In this document: one piece after another, positions 11,520 to 22,739 of the stretch | Numbering within the stretch: the stretch's first letter is position 1 | Layout of the letters: each line of letters opens with the position of its first letter | Assembly (NCBI RefSeq): GCF_022682495.2 | Contig: NC_071392.1 | Coordinates: 89,110,797 to 89,174,796, forward strand | Direction: 5' to 3' | Length of the DNA stretch: 64,000 nucleotides | Source: Desmodus rotundus | Taxonomy: Eukaryota; Chordata; Mammalia; Chiroptera; Phyllostomidae | Program-made: the position numbers and the translations under genes | The notes under the pieces: model-generated | Databases searched by the model: none | Seen by the model: only the letters and a program-made list of their open reading frames with translations | Told to the model about the DNA's origin: nothing

Positions 11520-11842
11520 CTGTATTTTACTGTGTATAGTGCACATTTTTTTGCCCAAATTTTTGAGGGGAAGATAAGGATGCACATTATACATGGGTAG
11601 TACTAATTCTGAATCTATATAAATAGTTTAAATTCTTTTGTCTATGCTTATGCATTAGAAGTGTAACTCTAGAAAGGCGACAGTGATATCCTTGCGCAAA
11701 ATAATACCCTGGAATATGATCATCGGTTTTGTTTCTAAATATAAATTAATAAATAATTGAATTCAAAAATCAAAATGAAATGTTATTTTCCTGAAAGATT
11801 GGGCCAAAAACGTGGGTGCACATTATACACGGCAAAATATGG
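11520..11842. mobile_element. DNA-transposon MITE with about 38-bp inverted ends
   Basis: The left end (CTGTATTTTACTGTGTATAG, then TGCACATTTTTTTGCCC) is matched by the reverse complement of the right end (GGGCCAAAAACGTGGGTGCACATTATACACGGCAAAATATGG, about 11801-11842). The element is flanked by TA at 11518-11519 and 11843-11844. The AT-rich interior has no coding frame. A TA duplication points to the Tc1/mariner/pogo superfamily; the family was not named. Confidence 0.8.
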
Positions 11843-11870
11843 TATTTCATCTTTCTAAAATTAAGAAATC

Positions 11871-12140
11871 CTAATCACATAACTGAACACAGCGGTTTTT
11901 CTTATACACTATTTCTATTATATTTAACTTTCTTTTCCTTGTCTTTAAAATAAGGTTGAGAAGCATCAGTTTACCTGTTACTGGGAACGTACCTGGTAGG
12001 GTGGGTTGGGCGCAGGCTATGCCTCGGTGGCAGAGCTTCGGTAGAAATGGCCACTGCTCCTGTGTTTGAAATTTACTCAGCAGGAGTCACGGCCTTTCAC
12101 TCCATAGTTTGTCTTCAGGTAACATGAAAACGATTACTAT
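11871..12140. other. unassigned intergenic DNA
   Basis: No recognisable repeat or gene. Confidence 0.35.
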
Positions 12141-12149
12141 TAATTTGGA

Positions 12150-12355
12150 ACATCACGCACAAAACATGTCACATGCATTATCCCATTTGATCAGCACATC
12201 AGAGTTGTGACATGTCATCATTGCCATCATTGTCCTTTCAAGGCACAGTGAAGACAGGGACAAGGCAAGAGGGCCCATGTCACGCTGAACATCACTCAAT
12301 CCGTAAACAGTAGTAGCCAGACTTAAACCCTGGGCTTTTCAATCCCAAGTCCTGG
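12150..12355 (+). repeat. MIR SINE
   Basis: Degraded MIR: CATTATCCCATTTGATCAGC, then a CATCATTGTCC..CAGTGAAGACAGGGACAAGG core and an AGCCAGACTTAAACCCTGGG 3' block, all in family order. Confidence 0.6.
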
Positions 12356-12854
12356 ATCTTCCCGCTGTAACAGGCCAGCTTAGCTCCCGCCAGTAGGCGA
12401 GTCGCAGCTGTGGTTGCTGTGTGGCTGTCAGAGGGGGACTATATACCACAGGGACCCTGAGAGGCGAGGCTGGGGGCTCAGCAAGCATGGCAGTGTGGGT
12501 CTACTCAGGAGACAGAAGCCACACTAGGTTGTGTGGGAGAGCTGACTATAAACAGTTATCAAAGATGACAAAAGGGAGGTTACGTGACAGAAGGAAACTC
12601 GGGGCAGGTGAGGGAGAGCACCAGTGGGAGGTCACACTTGGGAGGGGCTCAGATCTCACTGGAGAAGGTGTGGCCGCTCAGCCCCCCGGAGAGCAAACAG
12701 GTTCAGTGGTTTGGCCAGGCCGGTGCCAGTCTAGAGTTGCTGAGCCAGTGGGAGGGGGCGGGGAGCGGGGCGCAGGTGACCAGTATCTGGGGTGTGGGCA
12801 TGGAGTGAGAGTTTGGGAGCCAGCAGAGAGGGGCAGAAGGCCTTGGGGTACAAG

Positions 12855-12886
<32 letters not shown>

Positions 12887-13190
12887 ACCAGGGGTTGGAA
12901 GGCTAGTAGAAAGAACTGCCGCTGAGTGTGAGACCCTCCAGGCCACAGGCAGGTATGTGCAGGTGGCATGGGGCGGGGCAGGCGTGGGCCTACATGCAGA
13001 GGGGGTCCAGGTGCTGGCATGGGCAGGAGCCCTTCTGAGTGTGCAGGGGCTTTGGTTACTGTGCCAGGGGCATGTGGACAGTCTGCGGCCAGGCTGAGAC
13101 TGCAGGGACACAGAAATCTGACTCTCAAATTTTAAGAATTAATTCAGTGATGATTGAACTCACATGCATAAAGCACTTATTATTGACTCT
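12356..13190. other. GC-rich unassigned stretch with (TG)n
   Basis: Moderately GC-rich unique DNA. Overlapping ORFs on both strands (12421-12906 +, 12703-13128 -) all run through the (TG)n tract at about 12854-12885 and contain no known domain; they are judged non-coding. Confidence 0.5.
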
Positions 13191-13197
13191 TTCTTCT

Positions 13198-13305
13198 TTC
13201 AATAAACATTAATTGACTATCTACTATGGGCCAGGTGCTGAGTTAGATGTTATTATTTGCAAGGCAATAGACCAAAGGCATATATCTGGCCCTCAAGGTA
13301 CCTTG
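13198..13305 (-). repeat. L2 3'-end fragment
   Basis: TTCAATAAACATTAATTGAC followed by CTACTATGGGCCAGGTGCTG is the familiar L2 3'-end motif read from its complementary strand. Confidence 0.55.
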
Positions 13306-13310
13306 AATCT

Positions 13311-13695
13311 ACACACACAGATCAATGGAACAGAACAGAGACCCCAGAAATGTGAGCACACGTACAGCTCGACTAATTTTTGCAAAGTTACAAAACAACT
13401 CAATGGAGAGAGGATCACTTTTTCAACAAATGGTGCTGGATTTACTCAGGCAAAAAAAAAAAAAAAGAAGAAGAAGAACCTTGAACTAAACCTCATACCA
13501 CACACAAGAATTTACTCAAAGTGGATCCCAGAGTTACATGTAAAACATAAATCTATAAAATGTTTAGAAAACACATAGGAGAAAATCTTCAGGACCTAGG
13601 GCCAGGCGAGGGTCCTTAGACTTGACACCAAAGGCATGATGCATAAGAGGGAAAACAATGATACATTGAACATCACTAAAACATCAGCCTTTGCA
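13311..13695 (+). mobile_element. L1 ORF2 3'-part fragment, left piece
   Basis: ACACACAGATCAATGGAACA..AGAGACCCCAGAAAT, TCAACAAATGGTGCTGG and the following blocks are the distal coding region of L1 ORF2 on the plus strand. A poly(A)/GAA tract interrupts it near 13450. The partial frame 13213-13578 is not intact. The element continues after the SINE at about 13894. Confidence 0.88.
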
Positions 13696-13889
13696 CCCTG
13701 ACTGGTGTGGCTCAGTTGGTTGGACGTCATCCTGCAAAGCGAATGGTCACTGGTTTGATTCCTGGTCAAGGCACGTGTGTGAGAGACAACTGATGGATGT
13801 TTCTGTCTCACACGGATGCTTCCCTCCCTCTCTTTCTCCCTCCCTTCCCCTCTCTCTAAAAAATAAATAAATATTTTTTTCTAAAAATA
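13696..13889 (+). mobile_element. VES-type SINE nested in L1
   Basis: Starts ACCCTGACTGGTGTGGCTCAG, has GGTTTGATTCCTGGTCAAGG and ends AAAAAATAAATAAATA. L1 ORF2 sequence lies on both sides, so the SINE is younger than the L1. Confidence 0.93.
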
Positions 13890-13893
13890 AAAG

Positions 13894-13965
13894 TGAAAGC
13901 CTTTACTCTGTGAAAGACCAGATTAAGAGGATAAAAAGGCAAGAAGCCTAGAGTCTAGGGGAGCA
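13894..13965 (+). mobile_element. L1 ORF2 fragment, right piece
   Basis: CTTTACTCTGTGAAAGACCA..TTAAGAGGATAAAAAGGCAAG is the direct continuation of the L1 ORF2 sequence interrupted at 13695. Confidence 0.8.
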
Positions 13966-14350
13966 GAAATACAAGCAACAAGAATCAAGTCTATGGTCAA
14001 GGCCCAAGCAGAATACTCTACACAAAGAAGAGCGTGATAAGGTAAGGGAATCTGGGAAGTCGGAGAGGTGATGACTGAACCAGGATTTGAAAGATAAGTA
14101 GGATTGCTACATTTGGTCCCAGGAGGATGAAGAGCATCCAAAGGCAGAGTGAACAAAAGTTCCAATACAGGAAAGTACAGGAATGTTTATACAGTAAGTA
14201 ACCCAGTGCAGATTTCCGTGGATGGGTGGAGAGGAGAGGAAGCGAACCTAGAAAGGTGGTCTGGGGACAAATTGTGTAACTGGGGACATAGCCCTGCTCC
14301 CAAATAGTTTATAGCCAGCAAACGTTAAGCACAGTATGAGGTAGAGAGAA
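13966..14350. repeat. possible ancient LINE fragment
   Basis: Blocks such as GGATTTGAAAGATAAGTAGGA and AAAGGCAGAGTGAACAAAAG resemble the same old LINE consensus as 7560-8410. Similarity is weak and from memory. Confidence 0.3.
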
Positions 14351-16450
14351 CCCTGGCAGGTGGGCACCCAGAAGAACGGGATTATTTGGCCAGGGGCCAC
14401 CCATCATGCCAAGTGCCTATCTGCTCCAGGTGGCCATGCGTGGGGCGGGGGGCAGGAGGGAGGGCTGTGCTTTCTCTCCTCTGGCTTTGCCTGTTCTGCC
14501 CTCTGTCTTAGGTACAGGCTGAGTGAGGGACCTGTCTGCTTTTTTCCCATGGGAGCATCTTCCTGGCTTCTTCCCACAGTCTTTCTCAGACTGAGGGTGG
14601 CTCCGGAAAGAAGCTCACCTGGAGCACGTCTGGTGGGATTGTTCCTGTTCTGAGCAAGGTTAGAGCCGCGCCTGCTTCCCCAGGTCTGAACGACAGTGTA
14701 GCATCTCAGGGGCTGTGTGAGGTGGGGGTTGTAGGTCAGTTAGCAAGTGGTAAATTCTTCACTCTATTACTCTAAACTGTAGATACCCTAGGATAAAAAA
14801 AAAATCACTTTATTTTGACCATCAGAGTTTTACATCCACTCTTGACTTCTCCTCACCTAATTCTGTCAGGAAAATGTAAGTGTCTGGGATGCAAAGTAAA
14901 TTTTATTCCATTGCCTTTTCTTCCAGGTGGCCTTGCTGGTACATTCAGAATTTAAGTGCTTTTGTACTATTCAAGTAGCATTTCCTAACTTAAAGGCAAT
15001 TAGGTCAATTAAACCTTCCAACAACTAGGGAACTGGATTTCTGGATAGTTACCTAGTTCTAATCTTGTAGTAGGAAGAGTTTTTGGAAGGAAGGAGGTGG
15101 AGAGATAAAACTAAAGCATCGTGGGCAGTTACATGGGAAACAGGGACTGGCTTCCCAATGAGAGTAAAGATTGAGTGTTTATTTTGGACAATCGGTTGCT
15201 GATTTCCTACCTGTCTTGTACGTCTCACTCCCCTACCAGGTTATTCAGGGGGTGTTTGTAATCACTCTTCCCATCCTGATATGTCCCCTTCGTTAACTGC
15301 TGAAGCTCACAGAAGCGCACTGGAATGCTGATGGCATCCATAGGGAAGCCAAAAACCTGCCCCTGGCCTTGTCACTGCTGAGATGAAGTAGCGGCTATTG
15401 ACAATGACCTAAGTTTCTGGGACATTACCAGCAAAACTGAAGTGTGGTCCTCACTGTCCAGCGAGATTCAGTTTCTGAATGTTCACTGCCTGCAGAGGCA
15501 GCCAGGAGCTCCCCGCCCCAGTTCCAAGTCTGAGTTAAACACAAGCTCTTAAACCCGGGCAGGAAAATTATGCAAATTCAAAAGAGGTCTCCTCATTTGC
15601 CATTCCACAGGAAAAAATTAATGGGAGGGGCGTAATGTAAATTTCCCCATAAAATGGTAGTATAATACCTGTTTTGGTTATCTATTCATTGAGAACTCCA
15701 GGCTGTAGGCCACTTTTGTGTGATTTCCTTTTTTTTTTTTTTTTAAATCCCCAAAGTGAATATTGAGTCAAAAAGCAACTGACCTTATAGACCAAAAAAC
15801 CGAGCTCAAAGGTCATTGAAATTTCTCAAATTCTCTGTTCACGTTGTCTAAATACTATCGCTATTCTTTCCAATATATCATATAAACAAGTGGTGCTGAT
15901 GGGCTATAAAGTTTTTCCCGGCACAAATGCAGTATGACCTGGAAAATACACTTCATCAGTCGTAACTAGAATGTTCTCCAGTTTATGCCAAGAAAAACTT
16001 GGAATTATCCAAGATATACTTTACACATGTTGCTTTACATACAAGAAGAGTGGCTCAAAAACTTCAACCCCATTTTTGGCAATCAAGAGAGAAGTTTCCA
16101 GGTGAGAGAGGATTTCTCAGAGGCCTTCGGCCCAGTTTATGCAAAAACATCAGGACAGAGAGAGGGGGGAGAAGAGCTGAAGAGACTTCATAGAGAAGAT
16201 GAATGGGAGCAGGGACCCCGTAAATGATTCAGATTTCTTCAGGGAAAGAAAAAGGGAAGAGGACATTCCCAGCAAAGGACACGACCAGGAGTCCCCAAAC
16301 TTCCAGGGACATCCCTGGCTGTCCAATGTGACTGCAGCGTAAGGTCCAGGAATGGGAACTGGGAAGGGAGACGGAGGTCGGGTTGTGAAGATTATCGTTA
16401 AGTGTCTGCTTACGGAATGCCCGCTGAGGGTTTCCCAGGAGAGCTGTACA
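14351..16450. other. unassigned intergenic DNA
   Basis: About 2.1 kb with no recognised repeat or gene. Overlapping ORFs at 15985-16227 and 16150-16618 have no domain and no splice context that would support them. Confidence 0.45.
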
Positions 16451-16451
16451 A

Positions 16452-16632
16452 TAATGACAGCAATGTACCAAATGCTTACTATGTGTGATGCCCATGTGAC
16501 GCCCAACACCGTGAAGTGTTCTCACTTCTTTCTTAAAGCCATCCTGTAAAGTATGTTCCATTCCCATTTCACAGATGAAGAGACTGAGGCATCGGTGAAA
16601 TTTGCTTGGTGGAGCCAAGATTTAACCCCAGG
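16452..16632 (+). repeat. MIR SINE
   Basis: AAATGCTTACTATGTGTGAT, then CCATTTCACAGATGAAGAGA with CTGAGGCATCGG, then GATTTAACCCCAGG: the order and motifs of a complete MIR. Confidence 0.75.
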
Positions 16633-16636
16633 TCCT

Positions 16637-16876
16637 TTTAAGATTTTATTTTATTTCTGGAGAAAGGAGGGAGAGAAGGGAAAGGAGGGAGAGAGGGGAA
16701 AGGAGGGAGAAAAAGAGGGAGAGAAACATCAGTGTGTGGTTGCCTCTCAATCAGGGACCTGGCCTGCAACCCAGGCATGTGCCTTGATGGGGAATTGTGC
16801 CTTGATGGGGAATTGAACTGGCAACCCATTGGTTCACAGGCCAGCACTCAATCCACTGAGCCACACCAGCCAGGGC
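16637..16876 (-). mobile_element. VES-type SINE with internal tandem duplications
   Basis: Minus-strand copy ending in GCCACACCAGCCAGGGC. Two internal stretches are duplicated: a GGAGGGAGAG/GGGAAA unit about three times near 16665-16715, and GTGCCTTGATGGGGAATT twice in tandem near 16780-16815. This makes it longer than its relatives. Confidence 0.92.
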
Positions 16877-16884
16877 TGATTATT

Positions 16885-17284
16885 GTGTTTTAGAAGGGGA
16901 CTTCCATGGCTGTGTGAGGGTGAGCTGGAGGAGAGGCCTGAGGCAGGGGGACTAGCCAGGAGGCCATTGCAAAAGCGAAAGCTAACGCAGGCCTGCATTT
17001 GACAGGACTAAATGAACAGATGGATGTGGAGGAAAGAATAAAAACTAGCCGAGGTGTCCAACTGGAACAATGGGGTGGACGGTGCTGCCAATATCAGAGA
17101 CAGAAAACAGAGGACAAGATATGGGATGCGTCAGTTGGAGAAGAAAGAACAGTGGGCTTTGTTTCAGGCCAAATGATTTGAAATATGAAGGACATTCAAG
17201 TAGAGGGATCTGCAAACTAATAGAAAATCAGATCTGGAATGTGGGAGAGGTCAAGCCTAAAGACAGAGATGGAGGTGGATACAC
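16885..17284 (+). repeat. ancient interspersed repeat (LINE-like)
   Basis: The order of blocks (GACTAGCCAGGAGGCCATTG, then GGATGTGGAGGAAAGAATAA) resembles an old LINE 3' region also seen near 8 kb and 22.8 kb. Interrupted by a SINE at 17285. Identity is tentative. Confidence 0.4.
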
Positions 17285-17420
17285 TTTTTTTTTTTTTTTA
17301 ATCCTCACGCAAGGATACATTCATTGATTTTAGAGAGAGTGGAAGTGGGGGGGCAGGGGGAGAGAAACATCTATCAGTTGCCTCCTGTACTCACTGACCA
17401 GGGGTCAAACTCTGGCAGGG
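17285..17420 (-). mobile_element. VES-type SINE fragment, 3'-extended type
   Basis: AATCCTCACGCAAGGATACATTCATTGATTTTAGAGAGAG at the left is a 3' extension shared with the copies at 20765, 47630 and 51181. The head is replaced by G-rich sequence. Confidence 0.7.
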
Positions 17421-18165
17421 GGTTGGGTGGGTGGGGTAGGGGTGAGGGGGGTGAGGGAGTGGCTCTGACTCTATAGTCATATCATCGTAAGTATTTGTAA
17501 AAATTTCAAAAGTAGATTGCTGTAGCTGCGATTAATAAAGACAATGACTGTTACCTCTCTCCACCCAACTTCCTCTCGCTCACCTTCCCCTGAGATCCAG
17601 CGGCACTGGAGTGCTCCAGGCGTTTGGGGGAACCTGTTCAGGGGGGAGCTGAGTTAGGAACACCATATAGTGTGGGATTAATAGGATACATCTGTGGTTT
17701 CCCCCGCATTGCTAAGTTATTGGTAGCCATCCTGGTACAGAAATTTTCTTAAAGAACACCCTCGCCCCAAGTTGTATAAATACCAGATACCACGAAACTT
17801 ACCTGATTCCCTGGATGGAGTTAGAGGTGGTAATTTGTTATAATTGACTATTGAAGCCATAGAAATGACAAGATTGCACAAAAACAGAATGTAACAAGAA
17901 AAGATTGCCGAGAATACAACCTTCAGGAATCCACACTTAATTGGTGGGTGGACCACAGCGAGATGAAGACAAGTTATTGGATATAGGCTAGAAGAGCCAT
18001 GAGAGCATGTGAGTTTGGGAGTCAAAGGATGACTAGTTTCGGGATGGCAGGGAAGGCAGGCGGAGCACCAGATGCAGAAGAGCAACTGTTGAACTTAATA
18101 GGTCGGTAGAAATGGGCTGAGGCGTCCCTAGGTGGTAAGAAATCCGAGGCAATGAGTATAAGCTA
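17421..18165. other. G-rich tract and probable continuation of an ancient repeat
   Basis: The left part is a (G)n/GGTG-rich tract. The remainder may continue the repeat at 16885. The 122-codon minus-strand ORF 17717-18085 has no known domain. Confidence 0.35.
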
Positions 18166-18267
18166 CTTTTAAAAGAAGTAAAGTACCGCAACAAAAATAC
18201 AGTTAAAAGATAAATAAGAGAAGTAAAGTACCATTTGCTATGACCAGAGTATCCTGCTCAGTGCTTG

Positions 18268-18702
18268 CAAAGGTTAATTTTATGCGTCAACTTGGTTGGG
18301 CCACAATGCCCTGGTATTTGGTCAACCATTAGTCTGGATGTTTCTATGAGAGTGTTTTTTGAATGCTACTAACACGTAAATCAGATTGCCCTCCATAATA
18401 TGGGTGGGCCTCATCCAATCAGTTGAAGACCTGACTAGACTTATGACTGACCTTCCCCAAGCAAGGACACTTCAGCCAACAGATGGCCTTCAGACTTGAT
18501 CTACAGCATCAGCTCTTCCATGGCACTCCTGTTTCCTGGCCCACCCTACAGATTTTGGACTTGCCAGCCTCCAAAATCACATAAGCCAATTCTGTAAAAT
18601 CTCTGTCTGTCCAAATAGACATTTATATCTAGATCTAGACTGAGCTCTAGAGCTAGATATCTGGATTTTTTTTTCTCTGGAGAACTTTGACTGACAGTTC
18701 TG
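18268..18702 (+). mobile_element. ancient LTR-like repeat
   Basis: GTTAATTTTATGCGTCAACT at the left, GGTGGGCCTCATCCAATCAG in the middle and TCTCTGGAGAACTTTGACTG at the right follow a dispersed mammalian repeat remembered to begin GTTAATTTTATGTGTCAACT and end in GGAGAACCCTGACTAA. A CCAATCAG motif and the overall shape suggest an LTR. The family name is not recalled. Confidence 0.55.
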
Positions 18703-18956
18703 TAGGGATACAAACTGTTTAAGCATGCCCTAAAGAGGCTTACCTGGGGTGAGGGGTGGGGTGGAACTCCCATCAGAGCAGCAGGAAAGGTTTCACTAGA
18801 GAGACTGAGTTCAAAGTGGGGCACGAGGGTGGATCGTATCAGGGAAGCAGTGGTTGGGGAAGAGCAGTTGACAGGGAAGGCGTGGCTGGGTGAGGAAACA
18901 CGTGGACCCCTGTAAGGCATTCACAGGAGTCCAGTTGGGATTTAGCTGGGTATGTA
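18703..18956. other. unassigned intergenic DNA
   Basis: GC-balanced sequence with no recognised feature. The ORF at 18546-18920 crosses the repeat boundary and is considered chance. Confidence 0.35.
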
Positions 18957-19290
18957 AAGCAGGTCCTTGAATTACATCGTTTCATTCAAGGTCGTTTGAG
19001 TATAACGTTGATGAGGAAGAAAATGAATTCCCAGTTGGGACCACTGTGTGTGGAGTTTGCACATCTCCCCCTGTCTGCGTGGGTTTTCTCTGGGTTCCTC
19101 CCACATTCCAGAGATTTTCTGTATAGGTGACTGGCTTGTCTACATTGTCCCCATTTTAGGAGTGTGGGTGTGTGAATGACCCCATGATGCAAGGGCACCC
19201 TGTCCAGGGTTGAGTCCTGCCTGTGCCCTGAGCTGGCAGGATGGGCTCCAACCACACTTGACCCTGAACTGGAATAAGTGGGGTGAAAAA
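18957..19290 (+). repeat. interspersed repeat, family not named
   Basis: TGTGGAGTTTGCACATCTCC, then GTCTGCGTGGGTTTTCTCTG, CCTCCCACATTCC, then CACCCTGTCCAGGGTTGAGTCC and GACCCTGAACTGGAATAAGT. This block order occurs in a vertebrate repeat family also common in fish, remembered but not placed. It is clearly a dispersed repeat rather than a gene. Confidence 0.6.
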
Positions 19291-19689
19291 TAATTATCAT
19301 GGTTTTATTAATCTTTCTTCAATATGTGTATAGTTCATATTTATTTCAGTGTTTAATATTAGAAATGTTTGGAGTCTTTATTTAGAAGCCGATGATGTTT
19401 TTGTGACCAGAAATATGCCATAGGAACTTTTAATGCTTGTTAATTACCCTACGGTAAAATTACAATTTCCAAGAACCTTTGGACAGTGGTGAGCAAGACC
19501 TTGCCATATAAGAAACCAGAGGGAGACAAGTATGGACGGACCTGTGGAAGCCAAAGCGTAGAGGGTATTTCAGCTTTAGGAATGAAGTATTTGTCATTCT
19601 TCGGGTGGGAGACAGGGAATGATTAAAGGTCCGTGAGCAGGGAATTAGCATGCCTGGGCTTCACGGGACAAACAATCCCAACTAATATG
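19291..19689. other. unassigned intergenic DNA
   Basis: AT-rich then mixed sequence; no gene or repeat recognised. Confidence 0.35.
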
Positions 19690-19830
19690 TGAGTTGGGTT
19701 CCTACCATTCCTTCGGCATGCAATGTGCCGGGCACTGCGATGAATACCACAGGAACCACGATAAAAGGAGCACGCAGTCTGTGAGGCAGTGGGAGACAGA
19801 AGGGAGAATTAGAATGCAGTATTGACAAGC
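19690..19830 (-). repeat. L2 3'-end fragment
   Basis: GGGTTCCTACCATTCC..GCAATGTGCCGGGCACTGCG..GAATACCACAGGAACC follows the L2 terminal region in complement. Confidence 0.45.
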
Positions 19831-20275
19831 TCTCTAATAAGAGTAAGTCCATGGTGGCTTTCCTTCTTCCGCCATCTCGGCGCCTGGGGAGGTTGTGGGG
19901 AACAGGACTTCTGCAGCGGCACATGCATCTGGAAGGCTGTGGTCCCAGGCCATCCTTGCTGGCTGTAAACGGGGTCTCTGGGACCAGAGGGAACGCACAG
20001 CTCCTCATAAATGCCTGTTTATGCTCAAGACGAAACTGAATTCCATCTAGGCAAGAGATGTGCTTAGGTGCACGAAGCAGAGAACAACACAGTGACTCCT
20101 GGTGGGAAACCCAACAAAACCAGAGCCACCTGGGAAAGGTAGCCTGTGCTAGCGGACACAGTGGCATGGCTCGGGCTGAATTCCCAAGCAACATTCCTGC
20201 TGAGGCCGTTGGACACAGAATCCATGTAATGCTGTGTCCCTCAAGAATTTAAACTTATTGGAAAGTAAATAAACA
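19831..20275. other. unassigned intergenic DNA
   Basis: Unique-looking DNA. The 170-codon minus-strand ORF 19682-20194 has no known domain, starts inside unique DNA and ends in a repeat. Confidence 0.4.
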
Positions 20276-20500
20276 GCACTGACTGGTGTGGTTCAGTTGG
20301 TTGGGGGTCCTCTGGCAAAGCGGAGGATTCCCAGCTGGGGCACGTGCTTGGGTAGCAGGTGCGGTCCCTGGAACCTGGGGACCAAAGACGCAAAGGAGAG
20401 CCAACTGATGAATGTTTCTCTCACTCACATGCCGATTTCTCTTCTTCTCTCCCTCCTTTCCCTCTCTCTAAAATAAGTAAATAAAATCTTTTTTTAAAAA
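20276..20500 (+). mobile_element. VES-type SINE
   Basis: Starts CACTGACTGGTGTGGTTCAG and ends CTCTCTAAAATAAGTAAATA. The middle (GGTCCCTGGAACCTGGGGAC) is diverged. Confidence 0.88.
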
Positions 20501-20764
20501 GTGACAAAAAAAACAGAGTAAGTACACGGTATAAAAGAGGGGCACCTAAACCACCTTTGGGTGTGGGCGGAGTGAGGTGGGGAAGGTCAGAGCAGCTTCC
20601 CAGAAAAGGGGATTTTACGACAGTTTTCTAGAACTCTGAATAATTTTCTCATACAGACCAGGTTGAATCATTTGAAAATGAGTTGCAAGTTCATGTGGTC
20701 CAGCCTAATAGAATGTTACAATGGTGTTCAGGTCCCCCAGGCCAGACCTCAGAAGCTTAATTCA

Positions 20765-20955
20765 GGCCTTGTCTGCTGTGGCTCAGTTGGCTGGAATGTT
20801 GTACTATAACCGGAAGGTTGCAGGTTTGATTCCCCGTCTAGGCGCTTACACGAGGCAACCAATCAATGCTTCTCTCTCCCATGGATGTTTTTTCCCTCTG
20901 TCTAAAAAAGCAATGAAAACATGTCCTTGGGTGAAGATAATAAAATATAAATAAG
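20765..20955 (+). mobile_element. VES-type SINE, 3'-extended type
   Basis: GCCTTGTCTGCTGTGGCTCAG head, GGTTTGATTCCCCGTC box, then the AGCAATGAAAACATGTCCTT plus GGGTGAAGAT extension shared with three other copies, followed by an A-rich tail. Confidence 0.85.
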
Positions 20956-21911
20956 TATTAATTCGGGACTATCTTACAACAATCTTTTCTGTCACAGGGG
21001 TTCCCAAGAGGCCTATGACTTCTCAGTATGCAAAGTCTAAAACTGGCCAGATTAGGTTTTTAAATACATTATCTCCTTTCCCCATTCCCTTCTTTTGCTG
21101 CCCTATTTTCACCTAAGAACCTTCAGCCTGCCCAGAGGCACTCTGCTTTTCTCCCAAACTTGCCATTCTTGAAACGCTGCTGATTTGTTAGAAAGCAGGC
21201 CACTTGGTTGAGCTAAAGCTGGTGTGTGAATGACTCTCCGGCTCTGTTACCCTCCCAGAGCTATTTGGGTTTTTAAGAGAAAATACTAGGACTCCTTAGT
21301 GGAATTCGGCCAATTAAAACAAGGCCTTCATGTATCGGTTTGTATGGGCCATGTATGAGTCAAGAGTTCAGAAGGTGGGGATACCCTGCCTGCCTTCCCC
21401 ATTCAGATATATTTAGTTCGTGCCTTTGGGAAGTAAATTTCTGCTTCCTGTTTTCTATTGAGTTACATTTAACACCATTAAAATGTTGTTTTAAATTCCA
21501 TGGACCAAAATGAGCCATGAAGATATTTTTTTTTTCTCGTGAACTAAAATAGAGGATTTAAAAACCTACTTCTTCAAACAGACTGATGACTCATTGTCCT
21601 AAGTGGAAGAAATCATGATATTATTTCATCTCTTTCCTGTCTCCTTTGAATACTAAGCTGGTTGAATTACTCTGCATAGTTAGAACACATGTGTAGTTAT
21701 TTTTCTAAGGGGAACTGGTTGTTCAAAAAAATCACACGTAATGTATATTTCATGATTTGGCATAGATAAACACACTTAATCTTTCCTACTGAAACCCTCT
21801 TCCTTAACATACACTATTTCCCAACAAACAAGACTTACTGTAATATGTCATAATGTCAATGCCAGAAGTTTTAAGGTCATGACATTTGAAACTTTAATGG
21901 AGGAAGTAGTT
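20956..21911. other. unassigned, repeat-poor intergenic DNA
   Basis: About 950 bp with no recognised repeat, no ORF and no RNA gene. The AT-rich right part (21480-21890) is unique-looking and could be regulatory. Confidence 0.4.
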
Positions 21912-21919
21912 CATTAAAT

Positions 21920-22272
21920 CGGTGGTTCCCAAACTCAGGTCACCAGACTGGCCCTGGGTAATTAAATAATCATTAGCATCATCATCTGCTTCTTCTTCTT
22001 CTTCGGTAATGTATGAGTATTGAATTTACAACATTATATGAGATACTATCATCGCCCTCATTTTAGAGATGAAACTGAGACACAGGTTAAGTACCTTGCT
22101 CTGAGTTACCCAGATAATAAGTAATAAAGCCAGGATATAAACTCTGGCAGGTTCAAACTTCCTCCCTACCCCTTCCCACCCAAGTTTGACACAGTTGATC
22201 TGAAATGGGCCCTGGAATCAGTATTCAAGACCCCAGATGGTTCTGAAGCAGAGACAGAGTTGGGAACTACCA
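21920..22272 (+). mobile_element. MER5-like hAT element with 8-bp target duplication, split by a MIR
   Basis: Terminal repeats GGTGGTTCCCAAACTC and GAGTTGGGAACTACCA, with hAT-type sequence at both ends (AGTATTCAAGACCCCAGATG and TTCTGAAGCAGAGAC at the right). CATTAAAT occurs at 21912-21919 and 22273-22280, a perfect 8-bp duplication typical of hAT transposition. At 353 bp it is about twice the usual size because a MIR lies inside. Confidence 0.85.
21985..22170 (+). repeat. MIR nested in the hAT element
   Basis: CATTTTAGAGATGAAACTGA, GACACAGGTTAAGTACCTTG, CTCTGAGTTACCCAGATAAT and ATATAAACTCTGGCAGGTTC follow the MIR consensus in order. A (TTC)n tract at about 21988-22003 marks its left edge. 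Confidence 0.8.
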
Positions 22273-22280
22273 CATTAAAT

Positions 22281-22735
22281 GAATTTACTTTGCACTGGAT
22301 GGCTAGTTCCTTATGTATGTCTTAGAAATAATAGCTCATTTGGCTAGTCCAGTGACACAATACCCTTTCATTTGACTTGTGAACAAATATGTTTGAACAC
22401 TCTTCAGTGTTCTTCAGGCACAATGCTGAGGGACCTGGCGAAGTTTAGGAAATAGTGTCTAACCTGCCACCCAGATCACCAGCTTAAAGGCACGCGAGGC
22501 TAGCAGCGAGAGATCACAAAAGCGTGGTTGCAGGTGCAAAGGAGGCTTGGGGGAGGGGAGTTGTGAGCGAACCTCAGAAAAAGGAGTTTGATTGGCAAAA
22601 GCAGGCAAGGTGGAGGGAACTATTTCTGTTAAGGGAACCAATGGCAGCAAGCATTTGTAAATGGTGATCCCAGGCCAGTTTCTGTGGGCCAATCATAGGC
22701 CCATCAGGACTGGATGAAGCTGCGAGTTGTTTTGG
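22281..22735. other. unassigned intergenic DNA
   Basis: Possibly contains a short L2 3' piece near 22385-22445 (AACAAATATGTTTGAACACT). No gene recognised. Confidence 0.35.
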
Positions 22736-22739
22736 AGAA

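Noticed and set aside
12421..13128. Set of opposing 100-160-codon ORFs.
   Set aside because: They all read through a (TG)n tract as Val-Cys or Thr-His repeats and show no domain or splice structure.
19682..20194. 170-codon minus-strand ORF.
   Set aside because: Ends in an L2-like fragment and starts in unique DNA; no family recognised.
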